Assembly (NCBI RefSeq): GCF_000022325.1
Contig: NC_012034.1
Coordinates: 1,444,501 to 1,508,500 of the forward strand
Length of the DNA: 64,000 bases
Source of the DNA: Caldicellulosiruptor bescii DSM 6725
Lineage (GTDB): Bacteria > Bacillota > Thermoanaerobacteria > Caldicellulosiruptorales > Caldicellulosiruptoraceae
Reading direction: 5' to 3'
Below are positions 34,318 to 46,202 of this stretch, piece after piece. The position numbers and the translations under genes were made by a program. Position 1 is the first letter of the stretch. Each line of letters starts with the position of its first letter. The notes under the pieces are model-generated. The model was not told the origin of the DNA. It worked only from the letters and a program-made list of their open reading frames with translations, and ran no database searches.

Positions 34318-35718
34318 TCATAACCTCAATCCCAACTTGTCTAATACCCATTCAATCAACCGCTCCTGCTTAGACACTATGCTCATCTCACATGCTTGCC
34401 CTGCCCTCAAATTAATACCTTTTGGAACTTTCTTTACTTCTACCTCAACCTCATAAAACCCTTGCCCACTCTGGCTTGCTACCTTTATATCCTGCGATAC
34501 CCTTACAACCTTTCCTTCCACTACTTTCAACCCATCTGCTCCTGCTATCTTTACCTTTGCTCATTGCCCTATTTCTATGCTACCACCTTTTGTGTTTGGT
34601 ATGTATCCAATAACCCTAAATCCTCTTGACCCACTGCCAACTATCTTGCCAATCTCAGCTCCGCTATTTACTATCGCGCCACTGACTATTTCGCTACTAT
34701 ATACCACATATCCATCCTTTTCCGCTTTTATACTACAACTCTCTATCAATCTCTCTGTTTCCTCTAAACTGATTTTTAAATTCTTTATTTCACTGGTTAA
34801 ATTATTAATCTCATTATCAATCTGCTGTAGTATATCAAACTTATACTTTTCAATTTCTTCTTTTGTATCATCACCTGAAATGTTTAGCAGTTTCAGCTGC
34901 CCTTCTATTTTCTGTTTCTGTAAAATTATCTCACTTTTTGACTGCCTCAGCTCATCAAGCTTTGAATCTATCTTCGATATTAAAATCTTCTTTTGTATAT
35001 CACTACCATTCGATTTTGTCTTCACCTGCTGATTGTAAACTTCTATTTCACTTAATATAAATTCCAAATACCCTATGTCGTATTTTGCTATCTTAACTTG
35101 CTCACCTTTACTTACAACTTCCTTTATTTCTTTTAACGTGCTTTCAAATTTATCAATATTTTTAATCTTCTCATCCAAACTCTCCATCTGCTTTTTAAAA
35201 TCCATTATACTGTATTCTCTTTGTACTCTTGCTTCTTCTGCTGCTTTTCTTAACTTGTTTATCTCATAACTATAGCTCAAGTACCTAAAATAGTATGCAT
35301 TATTTTTATTCCCAAGATTTTCGCCTTTTTCTATGCTTTTTCTCAATTCTTTCAAATCATCAATCCTTTTCTCATATTCGCTAAGTTGCTGTTTCAACAA
35401 ATCCCTCTTCTTTACATACTCCTCATCATCAATCTTAAATAAAATATCACCTTTCTTTACATATTCACCTTCTTTTACAAAAACCTCTTTTACCTTCCCA
35501 CCAACATAACTTACAACCTTTGCTTCATCTTCTAATGGTCTTACTATTCCTTGGACCTTTACATTTATATCAATTTTTCCTACCACACTCCACAAAACAA
35601 GCCCTATCACTAAGGCAAGCAAAATATATGTAATAAAAAGTCCATACCTTGGAATCTCTAATTCATACAAAAGCTTGCTTTCCTTAAGTTCACTAAAATC
35701 ATATATTACTTCTCTCAT
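34318..35718 (-). pseudogene. HlyD-type bacteriocin secretion accessory protein, interrupted by one stop codon
   Basis: HlyD/membrane fusion proteins work with peptidase-containing ABC exporters. The frame starts at ATG 35718, overlapping the exporter stop (ATGA). It has a membrane anchor (about residues 28-50), a biotinyl-lipoyl-like hairpin (VVSYVGGKVKEVFVKEGEYVKKGDILFKID), a long coiled coil (about 100-325) and the returning lipoyl/barrel part (IKAEKDGYVVYSSEIVSGAIV). At 34561-34563 a TGA stops it after EIGQ. The same frame then continues AKVKIAGADGLKVVEGKVVRVSQDI to a natural end at 34318. A single nonsense mutation removes the last 80 residues, so activity is probably lost. Confidence 0.75.
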
Positions 35719-37280
35719 CCTCCAGCTGCACTCCCAACCAAATCCCATAGCCCTTTTTGTTCAAGTCCCATCAGTTGCTCTCTCCACAGGTTATAATAAT
35801 ACCCTTTCTTTCTCATCAGCTCCTCATGCGTTCCCACCTCTACTATCCTGCCTTCATGCATTACCACAACCCTGTCGCATTTCAAAATAGTGGATAGCCT
35901 GTGCGCTATTATTATAGTGGTTATCCCCTCACATACCTTCTCTACTACCTTTCCTATCGCCTGCTCGGTTACAGAATCAAGATTACTGGTCGCTTCATCC
36001 ATTATCACTATCTCAGGATTTTTTAAAAGTGCCCTGGTTATTGCTATTAGCTGCTTCTGCCCGCCTGACAAATTAGCTCCATTCTCTTCTATCATGGTAT
36101 TGTATCTCAAAGGAAGTTTTGATACAAACTCATCCAGTGTGGTTAATCTGCTTATTTCAATTATATCTTCCATTTTTATATTCCTGTTGCCTAATACCAA
36201 ATTCTCAAATATCGTACCACTGAACAAAAAGATGTCTTGAGATATATATGCTATCTTCTCCCTCAAATACTTCTTGTTTATATCTTTTAAGTTATAGCCA
36301 TTTATTCTTATCTCTCCGCTTTCATAATCATAAAATCCTAAAAGCAATTTTGCTAACGTGGTCTTACCTGAACCACTCTCACCTACTATCGCTATCTTCT
36401 CTCCTCTTCTTATCTTAAGATTTATATCCCTCAGCACAAGCTGTCTTGTACCGTATCTGAAGTTCAAACCCTCTATCTCTATATCACCCTTCAAACTGGG
36501 TGATAATTTCCTTTCTTCGTCATCTTGAAACTCACTCTCAAGTTCCAAAATTTCGCTCAGCCTTTCGGCTGCAACTATCGCCGTCTGCAACATCGGCTGC
36601 AATCCTATCAAGTTCTTTATCGGGTCTACAAAGTATGCAAGCAGCGCATTGAACGTAAACAACTCCCCTATGCTCATCTGCCCATTTATTACTTTGTGTG
36701 CACCAACCCATAGTATTACCATAACTCCTACCGCTGCTATTGCGCTGCTTATATTACTCTGCAAATTGTTTAAATTCGCTACCTTAAACACATCTTTTAA
36801 TAGCTTTACAAACTTGCTCTCTGTCTTAAAATTTACATCCTCTTCTATATTAAACGCCTTTACTACTTCTATCCCATGAAGTATCAAAATGCCTGTCCAT
36901 ATCTTAAAAAACTCTTCTGGATTTAGCTTAACTATTCCTTTTGCCGGGTCTGCTATTACTATCCTTTCTTTTCTTATTTCATGTATTACAACATAATGAA
37001 ATAGCTTGCCATCTATCAGTACATGTGCTATACACGGAAGTGGTATTTTTTCAAATATTGCTTCTTTTGCTTCTGCCCTGACTGCTTTTGCTTCAAATCC
37101 AAGCTTTTCTGCCGCTTTTACAACTCCATATGCTGTGGTGCCAAACCTGTCTGTCCCTGCCATCTGCCTTATTCTGGCTATCGATACTTCTTTTCCATAT
37201 TGCAAACAAATTGTTGCTAAGCTTGCTGCTGCACAATCTGTTATATCATGCTGCTTTACACAATAGTATCTTTTCCTCAT
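35715..37280 (-). CDS. Peptidase-containing bacteriocin ABC exporter with the first membrane helices deleted
   Basis: This class of transporter cuts double-glycine leaders and exports the peptide. The 521-residue ORF holds an N-terminal C39 peptidase (Q10, C16 in DITDCAAASLA; HYVVIHE and IADPAKG further on), then jumps at about residue 137. It continues into the region normally after transmembrane helix 4 (GIEVVKAFNIEEDV), helices 5-6 and a complete ATPase (GESGSGKTT, LSGGQKQ, VIMDEATSNLD). Family members are about 700-750 residues, so roughly 200 residues with helices 1-4 are missing in frame. Export is probably abolished although peptidase and ATPase may fold. GGGATGAAGAG is a weak ribosome site. 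Confidence 0.75.
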   Translation of the reverse strand: MRKRYYCVKQHDITDCAAASLATICLQYGKEVSIARIRQMAGTDRFGTTAYGVVKAAEKLGFEAKAVRAEAKEAIFEKIPLPCIAHVLIDGKLFHYVVIHEIRKERIVIADPAKGIVKLNPEEFFKIWTGILILHGIEVVKAFNIEEDVNFKTESKFVKLLKDVFKVANLNNLQSNISSAIAAVGVMVILWVGAHKVINGQMSIGELFTFNALLAYFVDPIKNLIGLQPMLQTAIVAAERLSEILELESEFQDDEERKLSPSLKGDIEIEGLNFRYGTRQLVLRDINLKIRRGEKIAIVGESGSGKTTLAKLLLGFYDYESGEIRINGYNLKDINKKYLREKIAYISQDIFLFSGTIFENLVLGNRNIKMEDIIEISRLTTLDEFVSKLPLRYNTMIEENGANLSGGQKQLIAITRALLKNPEIVIMDEATSNLDSVTEQAIGKVVEKVCEGITTIIIAHRLSTILKCDRVVVMHEGRIVEVGTHEELMRKKGYYYNLWREQLMGLEQKGLWDLVGSAAGG

Positions 37281-37392
37281 CTCTTCATCCCACTTGATTT
37301 TTGATATATTTGCTTCTTTATTTTCTTATTTAGGCTGTTTTGTACTCAAGCTATTTTTTCTGTAAACTTCTTCTTGGAATTTCTATGCAAAT

Positions 37393-37420
37393 TTTATCTT
37401 ATACATTTTCACTCTGTCAA
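37393..37420 (-). promoter_or_regulatory. Promoter of the bacteriocin operon
   Basis: Minus-strand TTGACA (37420-37415) and GATAAA (37398-37393) are separated by 16 bases, about 110 bases before the exporter start. The rest of 37281-37711 is AT-rich with no gene that I can support. Confidence 0.45.
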
Positions 37421-37711
37421 TCCCGTTTTTTTTAGCCCATTTTCAACTAAATTTTGAGCTCAGAATATACTTTTCTTTAAATAGCTTAAATTTTCTTAAA
37501 TTTTCTTGAGTTTTTAAAATGATAAGTTTGAAAATAGGAAAAATATATCGTTTGTTTAATAAAAGAAATAACCACATAGAGTAAATGTAGTAACAAAAAA
37601 GCCTCATTGTGTTATAATTTTGTTTTAGCGAAAACCTGCAACAAAACGTAAGGGAAGATAAAGAATAGAGAATAGAACAACCAAGGAAATGTAATCTATT
37701 TCAAATTTTCA

Positions 37712-38149
37712 CTATGTGCTTAAAGACAAAAATGGATTTACTACTTTTATTTTCCCAAAATAATGACCAGAATTTAAGTCTTCACTCCATATTACTGAAC
37801 ATCCCAAATTTATAGCGCTGCAAAGTATCAAAGCATCCCACAAAGATATTTTATATCTTTGTGAAAGTTTGATAGCTTCTAAAATATCTTCTACTTCAAT
37901 TGTGGCTACCTTCCATAACTTTAAGTCTGATATGATTTGAAAAGCGCTGTCAAAACTTAAAGGATTTTTAACCTTTTTTGTAACAACAACAAAAAACTCT
38001 TGAAGAACTTGAGTGCTCAAGGCACCACTTCTTTCTTTCCAAAGTTTCTCCACAATTTGTTTAGCTACTACGTGCTTTTCACATGCAGATTTATCGTAAG
38101 CATAGACCAAAATATTTGTGTCAACAAATTGATAGTTACTTTCTTTCAT
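37712..38149 (-). CDS. PIN-domain ribonuclease toxin, VapC-like
   Basis: VapC toxins cleave tRNA or rRNA and stop growth when not held by their antitoxin. The 145-residue protein has the PIN acidic residues: VDTNILVYAYD (first Asp), STQVLQEFF (Glu), SLWDALILCSA (Asp) and WSEDLNSG (Asp). The ATG at 38149 is preferred because GGAGGAGAAG precedes it. It overlaps the antitoxin gene end by 14 bases, the standard toxin-antitoxin arrangement with the antitoxin first. The RNA target cannot be read from sequence. Confidence 0.85.
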   Translation of the reverse strand: MKESNYQFVDTNILVYAYDKSACEKHVVAKQIVEKLWKERSGALSTQVLQEFFVVVTKKVKNPLSFDSAFQIISDLKLWKVATIEVEDILEAIKLSQRYKISLWDALILCSAINLGCSVIWSEDLNSGHYFGKIKVVNPFLSLST

Positions 38150-38384
38150 ATAAATCTTCTCTCCTCCACGTGATTGCTCCACCTGTTCCAAGGTCAAATC
38201 CTTCTTCTAAAAGTTTAAGATGTTGTAAATAGACTTTTTGATATGACTCTTCTCTATTTACAAGTTCTTCTAACAAGCTTGTGAGCAGCGCAGAAATAGA
38301 TGTATTCCTTTCAACAGCAATATGTTTTACCTTTTGAATAAGTTCCTTAGGAAGAGACAAAGTAATATTCTGATATTTACGCAT
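38136..38384 (-). CDS. Ribbon-helix-helix antitoxin, VapB-like
   Basis: This 82-residue protein has an N-terminal ribbon-helix-helix DNA-binding motif (QNITLSLPKELIQKVKHIAVERNTSISALLTSLLEELV). The acidic C-terminal tail (EGFDLGTGGAITWRREDLYERK) should bind the toxin. The ATG has GGAGGTG upstream. Overlap with the PIN toxin downstream and an inverted repeat at its promoter (38398-38428) support autoregulation by the complex. Confidence 0.82.
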   Translation of the reverse strand: MRKYQNITLSLPKELIQKVKHIAVERNTSISALLTSLLEELVNREESYQKVYLQHLKLLEEGFDLGTGGAITWRREDLYERK

Positions 38385-38397
38385 ATTATTTCACCTC

Positions 38398-38436
38398 CAC
38401 GTAAAATAGTGTATCACATATTTACGTGAAATTCAA
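38398..38436 (-). promoter_or_regulatory. Autoregulated promoter of the vapBC-type operon
   Basis: The perfect inverted repeat CACGTAAA (38398-38405) / TTTACGTG (38421-38428) spans a promoter, TTGAAT (38436-38431) and TACACT (38413-38408) with 17-base spacing on the minus strand. A further half-site TTTACG lies over the first codons. This is a likely binding site for the antitoxin. Confidence 0.6.
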
Positions 38437-38491
38437 CATTAAGTTTGGATGTATTATTCACCAATCAATAATGTGATAGGAAATGGAAGTA

Positions 38492-38525
38492 TAAAAATAG
38501 GGTGGAATATACAATTCCACCCTAT
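38492..38525 (-). terminator. Terminator of uxaC
   Basis: ATAGGGTGGAAT (38497-38508) and ATTCCACCCTAT (38514-38525) form a 12-bp stem with a 5-base loop, followed by TTTTTA on the minus strand. Confidence 0.85.
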
Positions 38526-38543
38526 GTCTTCCTCATCTATCTT

Positions 38544-39938
38544 TTAAAACCCAAAATATTCTTTTGCATTATAATAACAGATGTCTTGAACTATTCTACC
38601 AAGTGTTTCCAAATCATAAGGATATTCGCCGTTTTCTACCCACTCGCCAATCAAATTGCAAAGAAGTCTTCTAAAGTATTCATGTCTTGCGTAAGACAGA
38701 AAGCTTCGAGAATCTGTTACCATTCCAACAAATCGGCTCAAAAGCCCAAGATTTGCAAGGTCTTTCATCTGCTGAATGTTGCCATCTTTGCTATCATTGA
38801 ACCACCAAGCTGCACCAAGTTGCATCTTGCCAGGAATTCCACCACCTTGGAAAGATCCCATGATTGTTGCAAGAACATAGTTGTCTTTTGGATTTAAGGA
38901 ATACAAAATTGTCTTTGGCAATGAATTTTCTTTCTCTAATGAATCAAGGAATTTAACAAGTGCAAAGGCTATATGACCATCGTTTATTGAATCATATCCT
39001 GTGTCAGGCCCCAAAATATTGAACATTCGTGTGTTGTTGTTTCTCAGAGCATTTATATGAAGCTGCATTGCCCAGCCAAGACTTGAATAAACCTTTCCTA
39101 AGAATCTCAATGTATACGTTTTATATTTTGCAAATTCAATTTCTGTAAGTTTCTCACCAGCTAAAGCTTTTTTGAAAATATTAGCTACTTCATCAAAAGA
39201 TGCATCGGCAAAAACCATATCGTCAATAGCATGGTCAGAAGCACGACACCCCACAGAGTGGAAAAACTCTGCTCTTGACTTTAGAGCATCTAAAAACTCA
39301 TCATAGCTTTCTATCTTTTTTCCATATACCTCTGCAAGCTTTTTTACCCACGGGATGAATGTTTCTCTTTCGATGTTCACACCCTTGTCAGGTCTGAAAG
39401 TAGGATAAACTTTGACATTGAAGTCTTTATCTTCTTTCAGTTTTAAATGATACTCAAGTGTATCAATAGGGTCGTCTGTTGTGCAGATTATTTCTACATT
39501 TGACTTTAAAATTATATCTCTTGCACCAAGCTCTTTGAGAACTTTGTTTGTCTTTTCCCAAATGATAGGTGCAGATCTTTCATTCAATACATCATCTATT
39601 CCAAAGTATCTTTTGAGTTCTAAATGTGTCCAATGATAAATTGGATTTCCTATTGCCATTGGAATGGTCTTTGCCCATGCCAAGAACTTTTCATAGTCAT
39701 CTGCATCTCCTGTTATATACTTTTCTTCGATTCCGTTTGTTCTCATAAGCCTCCACTTGTAATGGTCTCCTCCAAGCCAAACCTCTGTTATGTTTTTAAA
39801 CGTCTTATTTTCATAAATTTCCTTTGGGTTTAAATGACAGTGGAAATCTACAATTGGCATATCCTTTGCATATTTTTCGTAAAGCACTTTAGCAGTCTTG
39901 TTATTCAAGAGAAAATCCTCATCCATAAATCTTTTCAT
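38544..39938 (-). CDS. uxaC: Glucuronate isomerase (uronate isomerase)
   Basis: UxaC interconverts D-glucuronate and D-fructuronate (or galacturonate and tagaturonate), feeding plant-polymer sugars into the Entner-Doudoroff-type uronate route. The 464-residue protein has typical blocks: VDFHCHLNPKEIYEN with two metal-binding histidines, WRLMRTNGIEE, CTTDDPIDTLEYH, QLHINALRNNN and DSRSFLSYARHEYFRRLLCN near the C-terminus. The ATG has AAGGAGG upstream. It stands alone with its own promoter and terminator, fitting a plant-biomass-degrading lifestyle. Confidence 0.94.
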   Translation of the reverse strand: MKRFMDEDFLLNNKTAKVLYEKYAKDMPIVDFHCHLNPKEIYENKTFKNITEVWLGGDHYKWRLMRTNGIEEKYITGDADDYEKFLAWAKTIPMAIGNPIYHWTHLELKRYFGIDDVLNERSAPIIWEKTNKVLKELGARDIILKSNVEIICTTDDPIDTLEYHLKLKEDKDFNVKVYPTFRPDKGVNIERETFIPWVKKLAEVYGKKIESYDEFLDALKSRAEFFHSVGCRASDHAIDDMVFADASFDEVANIFKKALAGEKLTEIEFAKYKTYTLRFLGKVYSSLGWAMQLHINALRNNNTRMFNILGPDTGYDSINDGHIAFALVKFLDSLEKENSLPKTILYSLNPKDNYVLATIMGSFQGGGIPGKMQLGAAWWFNDSKDGNIQQMKDLANLGLLSRFVGMVTDSRSFLSYARHEYFRRLLCNLIGEWVENGEYPYDLETLGRIVQDICYYNAKEYFGF

Positions 39939-39973
39939 CTTTCCAAACCTCCTTGAAACTTATTTCAACACAA

Positions 39974-40002
39974 TTTATAAAAGATTCAAATAAAATTCAC
40001 AA
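39974..40002 (-). promoter_or_regulatory. Promoter of uxaC
   Basis: Minus-strand TTGTGA (40002-39997) and TATAAA (39979-39974) are separated by 17 bases, 36 bases before the start codon. Confidence 0.5.
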
Positions 40003-40034
40003 CAAAATCTGTTTGAATATATTATAAAATGAAA

Positions 40035-40062
40035 AGAGGGAAAGTTCAACACTTTCCCTCTC
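40035..40062 (-). terminator. Terminator at the end of the glycolytic operon (after eno)
   Basis: AGAGGGAAAGT and ACTTTCCCTCT arms with a short loop are followed on the minus strand by TTTTCATTTTAT. Confidence 0.75.
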
Positions 40063-40111
40063 TCTTTATTCTGTTTTGAATTCAAAATCTTATATTTGGA
40101 TTTTTGTGGAG

Positions 40112-41452
<1,341 letters not shown>

Positions 41453-41479
41453 CTATAAATGAATTTATTAAAAATGAAT

Positions 41480-43018
41480 TTATTTAATAATAAGCGAACT
41501 TCCTTTCATCTCTGAAGGCTTTTCTAACCCTAAGATGTCTAAGATTGTCGGAGCAATGTCTGCTAAAATTCCGTCGTCTCTTAATTTAACATTGCCATAC
41601 CCAACAAGATACAAAGGCACCTTATTTGTTGTATGAGCTGTATGAGGCTCGCCTGTCTCATAATCAATCATCTGCTCGCAGTTGCCATGGTCAGCAGTTA
41701 TTATTGCAACGCCGCCTTTTTGCAACACTTTATCCACAACTTTTCCTATGCAGCTATCTACAGCCTCAACAGCCTTTATAGCAGCCTCTAAAATGCCTGT
41801 GTGCCCTACCATGTCACCATTTGCATAGTTGCAGATTATTACATCATATTCATCTTTTTCTATCCTCTCAAGCAAAGCTTCGGTTACCTCATATGCGCTC
41901 ATCTCAGGTTTAAGGTCATATGTTGCCACCTTTGGTGATGGTACTAAAACCCTGTCTTCTCCGACATTTGGTACTTCCACACCGCCGTTGAAGAAGAAGG
42001 TGACATGAGCGTACTTTTCTGTCTCAGCAATTCGAAGTTGTTTTAACCCTAACTTGCTAAGGTATTCTCCTAAAGTGTTTGTTAAGTTCTCTGGTTTGAA
42101 AGCAACATGACAGTTTTTTATAGTCACATCATACTGGGTCATGCATACAAAGAACACTTCAAAATATCCCTTTTTCCTTTCAAACCCATCAAACTCAACA
42201 TCACAAAATGCTCTTGTGATTTGTCTTGCCCTGTCAGGCCTGAAGTTAAAGAAAATAATACTGTCATGTTCATTTATTGTTGCGACTGGCTTTCCATTTT
42301 CAAGTACAACAGTCGGAATTACAAACTCATCCGTGTTGCCTTTTTCATACGACTTTTCAACTGCCTCTAATCCTGAGCTTGCATATTCGCCTTCACCAAA
42401 CACCATTGCATTATAAGCCTTTTCTACTCTTTCCCACCTTTTGTCTCTGTCCATTGCATAGTATCTGCCCATCACTGTTGCAATCTTGCCACAACCTATC
42501 TCTTTCATCTTCTGTTCAAGCTCTTCAATATAAATTTTTGCGCTTGAAGGTGGGACATCACGCCCATCTAAAAAACAATGAACATATACTTTTTCAAGAT
42601 TATGCCTCTTTGCAAGCTCTAAAAGTGCATAAAGGTGAGTGTTGTGACTGTGAACACCGCCATCTGATAAAAGCCCCATTAAATGCAGGGATGAATTGTA
42701 TTTTTTGCAATTCTCTATTGCCATTAAAAACTCTTCTTTTTCAAAAAAGTCACCATCTTTAATTGACTTTGTTATCCTTGTGAATTCTTGATACACAATT
42801 CTCCCAGCACCTAAATTTAGATGACCTACCTCAGAATTCCCCATCTGACCTTCAGGAAGACCAACGTCCATGCCACTGCTACCAACCAAAGTATATGGGT
42901 AATTCTTTTTGTAATAGTCAAGGTTGGGGGTCTTACCCAAAGCAACAGCATTCCCCTCTTGCTTTGGGTTGTAACCCCAACCATCCATGATGATAAGAAC
43001 AACAGGTTTTTTCATCAT
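41480..43018 (-). CDS. gpmI: 2,3-bisphosphoglycerate-independent phosphoglycerate mutase
   Basis: GpmI interconverts 3- and 2-phosphoglycerate using two manganese ions and a phosphoserine. The 512-residue protein shows the metal site MDGWGYN, the catalytic serine in [35 protein letters not shown] and the C-terminal [10 protein letters not shown] with [10 protein letters not shown]. The start is ATGATG with AAAGGGG upstream. It fills the step between pgk and eno in this operon. Confidence 0.95.
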   Translation of the reverse strand: MMKKPVVLIIMDGWGYNPKQEGNAVALGKTPNLDYYKKNYPYTLVGSSGMDVGLPEGQMGNSEVGHLNLGAGRIVYQEFTRITKSIKDGDFFEKEEFLMAIENCKKYNSSLHLMGLLSDGGVHSHNTHLYALLELAKRHNLEKVYVHCFLDGRDVPPSSAKIYIEELEQKMKEIGCGKIATVMGRYYAMDRDKRWERVEKAYNAMVFGEGEYASSGLEAVEKSYEKGNTDEFVIPTVVLENGKPVATINEHDSIIFFNFRPDRARQITRAFCDVEFDGFERKKGYFEVFFVCMTQYDVTIKNCHVAFKPENLTNTLGEYLSKLGLKQLRIAETEKYAHVTFFFNGGVEVPNVGEDRVLVPSPKVATYDLKPEMSAYEVTEALLERIEKDEYDVIICNYANGDMVGHTGILEAAIKAVEAVDSCIGKVVDKVLQKGGVAIITADHGNCEQMIDYETGEPHTAHTTNKVPLYLVGYGNVKLRDDGILADIAPTILDILGLEKPSEMKGSSLIIK

Positions 43019-43042
43019 CTTATTCCCCTTTACTTGCCATAA

Positions 43043-44995
43043 TTAGTAGTGTAATATCTTTGCAAATTCCTGAGCATTAAGGCTTGCACCGCCAACTAAG
43101 CCTCCATCAATCTCTGGCATATTGAAAATGTCTGCTGAATTTGCAGAGTTTACACTACCGCCATACTGAATTCTAACCTTTTGCGCAGTATCTTCATCGT
43201 AAATCTCTGCAATTACATTTCTGATAACCCCAATTACTCTATTTGCCTCTTCAGGTGTTGCATTCTTACCTGTACCTATTGCCCAGATAGGCTCATATGC
43301 AATGACAACCTTTTCAACATCTTCTTTTGAGACACCATTTAGTGCAATCTTGACCTGAAGCCTTACAAGCTCATCTGTAATACCATATTCTCTTTGCTTA
43401 AGTGTCTCACCAACACATACAATAGGCTTGATACCGAACTTGAGCGCTGCTAACACTTTCTTGTTCACAATCTCATCAGTTTCACCAAAGTACTGCCTTC
43501 TTTCAGAGTGACCAATTACCACATACTCAACTCCAACTTCCTTTAACATTGGACCTGAGATCTCACCTGTATATGCACCTTTTTCTTCATAGAACATGTT
43601 TTGTGTTCCAAGTTTTATATTTGTTCCTTCTATTGCTTCTTTAACATAAGGAACAAGAATTGATGGAGCACAGATAACTACTTCTGCCTGAACATCATCA
43701 ATATATTTTTTCAGCTCTTCAACAAACTCTTTCGCCTCAATAGGAGTCTTGTTCATCTTCCAGTTTGCTGCGATTATCTTTTTTCTTGGATTTTTATCAA
43801 GAAGACATGCAATACCTGGTAAAACTTTGCCTTCCAAGAACTCTAATGAAGCACCGCCACCTGTTGAAATATGTGTCATCTTATCAGCAAACCCCAGTTT
43901 TTCAACAGCAGCCGCAGAGTCGCCACCACCGATAATTGCAATTGCGCCATTTTCTTCAACAGCCTCAGCAACAGCTCTTGCGATAGCTTCTGTTCCCTTT
44001 GCAAAGTTTGGAAATTCAAATACACCCATTGGTCCGTTCCAAACAATGGTCTTTGCCTTCTTTATCTCTTTTGAGAAAAGCTCAATTGTGGTATTCCCTA
44101 TGTCCATACCCATCATATCGTCTGGCATTGCATCTGATGGTACGTACATAAACTCTGTATCATTTTTAAACTCTTTTGCTACTATGCTTCCAACAGGCAG
44201 CAGAAGGTTTACTCCTTTTTCCTCTGCCTTTTTCATTATCTCTCTTGCAACATCAAGCTTATCATCTTCGCATTTTGACTTCCCGATTTTATATCCTTTT
44301 GCCTTCAAGAAGGTATAAGCCATTGCACCGCCAATTAAGAGACTATCAACCTTTTCAAGAAGATTTGTAATAACCCCAATCTTATCAGAAACTTTTGCGC
44401 CACCCAAGATTGCAACAAAAGGTCTTTGCGGATTTGCAAGAGCATTGCCAAGCATTTCTATCTCTTTTTCCATCAAAAATCCAGCAACTGCAGGCAAGAA
44501 CTCTGCAACACCTGCTGTTGATGCATGTGCTCTGTGAGCTGTACCAAATGCGTCATTGACATAAATGTCTGCAAGCGAGGCTAAAGCCTTTGCAAATTCT
44601 CTATCATTTTCTTCTTCCTCTTTGTGGAATCTGACATTTTCAAGAAGAACTACATCTCCTTCTTTCATCTGCTCAACACACTTTTTTGCATCATCGCCTA
44701 TAACGTCTTTTGCAAGAACAACTTCCTTGCCGAGAAGCTCAGAAAGTCTTTTTGCAACAGGAGCCATCGAGTATTTCGGGTCAAATTTGCCCTTCGGTCT
44801 TCCCAAATGGGATACCAATATTACCTTTGCGTTGTGGTCAATGAGATACTTTATTGTAGGAAGAGCTTCTCTTATTCTTCTATCGTCAGTGATATTACCA
44901 TTTTCATCTTGTGGAACGTTAAAATCAACCCTCACAAGAACTCTTTTGCCACTAACATCTATATCTCTTATGGTCTTTTTGTTGAGCTTAGGCAT
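43043..44995 (-). CDS. pgk-tpiA: Fused phosphoglycerate kinase / triosephosphate isomerase
   Basis: A single 650-residue reading frame holds two glycolytic enzymes. Residues about 1-396 are phosphoglycerate kinase ([66 protein letters not shown]). Residues about 400-650 are triosephosphate isomerase ([21 protein letters not shown] with catalytic His, [13 protein letters not shown] with catalytic Glu, IQYGGSVN). They are joined in frame at [18 protein letters not shown], with no stop, internal start or ribosome site visible at the junction. A similar fusion is known in Thermotoga. The ATG at 44995 is preferred (GGGGTGA upstream), with an in-frame GTG at 45007. Confidence 0.95.
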   Translation of the reverse strand: MPKLNKKTIRDIDVSGKRVLVRVDFNVPQDENGNITDDRRIREALPTIKYLIDHNAKVILVSHLGRPKGKFDPKYSMAPVAKRLSELLGKEVVLAKDVIGDDAKKCVEQMKEGDVVLLENVRFHKEEEENDREFAKALASLADIYVNDAFGTAHRAHASTAGVAEFLPAVAGFLMEKEIEMLGNALANPQRPFVAILGGAKVSDKIGVITNLLEKVDSLLIGGAMAYTFLKAKGYKIGKSKCEDDKLDVAREIMKKAEEKGVNLLLPVGSIVAKEFKNDTEFMYVPSDAMPDDMMGMDIGNTTIELFSKEIKKAKTIVWNGPMGVFEFPNFAKGTEAIARAVAEAVEENGAIAIIGGGDSAAAVEKLGFADKMTHISTGGGASLEFLEGKVLPGIACLLDKNPRKKIIAANWKMNKTPIEAKEFVEELKKYIDDVQAEVVICAPSILVPYVKEAIEGTNIKLGTQNMFYEEKGAYTGEISGPMLKEVGVEYVVIGHSERRQYFGETDEIVNKKVLAALKFGIKPIVCVGETLKQREYGITDELVRLQVKIALNGVSKEDVEKVVIAYEPIWAIGTGKNATPEEANRVIGVIRNVIAEIYDEDTAQKVRIQYGGSVNSANSADIFNMPEIDGGLVGGASLNAQEFAKILHY

Positions 44996-45029
44996 TGTTC
45001 CAATCACCCCAAAATATATTTTTCAAATC

Positions 45030-45082
45030 AAGACTGGTCCGGAAGGTATTTACTGCTATACAATCTTTCCCGGACCAGTCTT
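45030..45082 (-). other. Long perfect hairpin between gap and pgk-tpiA
   Basis: AAGACTGGTCCGG (45030-45042) and CCGGACCAGTCTT (45070-45082) form a 13-bp perfect stem around a 27-base loop. No T tract follows on the minus strand, so it is more likely an mRNA processing or stabilising element than a full terminator. It may help keep gap mRNA above pgk mRNA. Confidence 0.65.
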
Positions 45083-45105
45083 AATAGCTATTTTTTAATT
45101 TAAAA

Positions 45106-46125
<1,020 letters not shown>

Positions 46126-46155
46126 CTACCATCCCTTCGTTATTTTTTTATTCTT

Positions 46156-46186
46156 ACACTGCAAAAGCTGCCTGCTCTTGCAGTGT
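46156..46186 (-). other. Hairpin between cggR and gap
   Basis: ACACTGCAA (46156-46164) and TTGCAGTGT (46178-46186) form a 9-bp stem. It lies where the B. subtilis cggR-gapA mRNA is known to be cut and stabilised. A similar role here is an inference from position. Confidence 0.55.
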
Positions 46187-46202
46187 TTTTGCCTCTTACC
46201 TT

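Noticed and set aside
34561..34563. TGA in the HlyD gene as a selenocysteine codon
   Set aside because: No SECIS-like hairpin follows, HlyD proteins have no selenocysteine, and the neighbouring exporter is also damaged. A nonsense mutation is simpler.
43749..44318. Plus-strand open frame of 189 codons opposite pgk-tpiA
   Set aside because: It lies wholly within a conserved glycolytic gene, has no ribosome site and has the composition of an antisense shadow.
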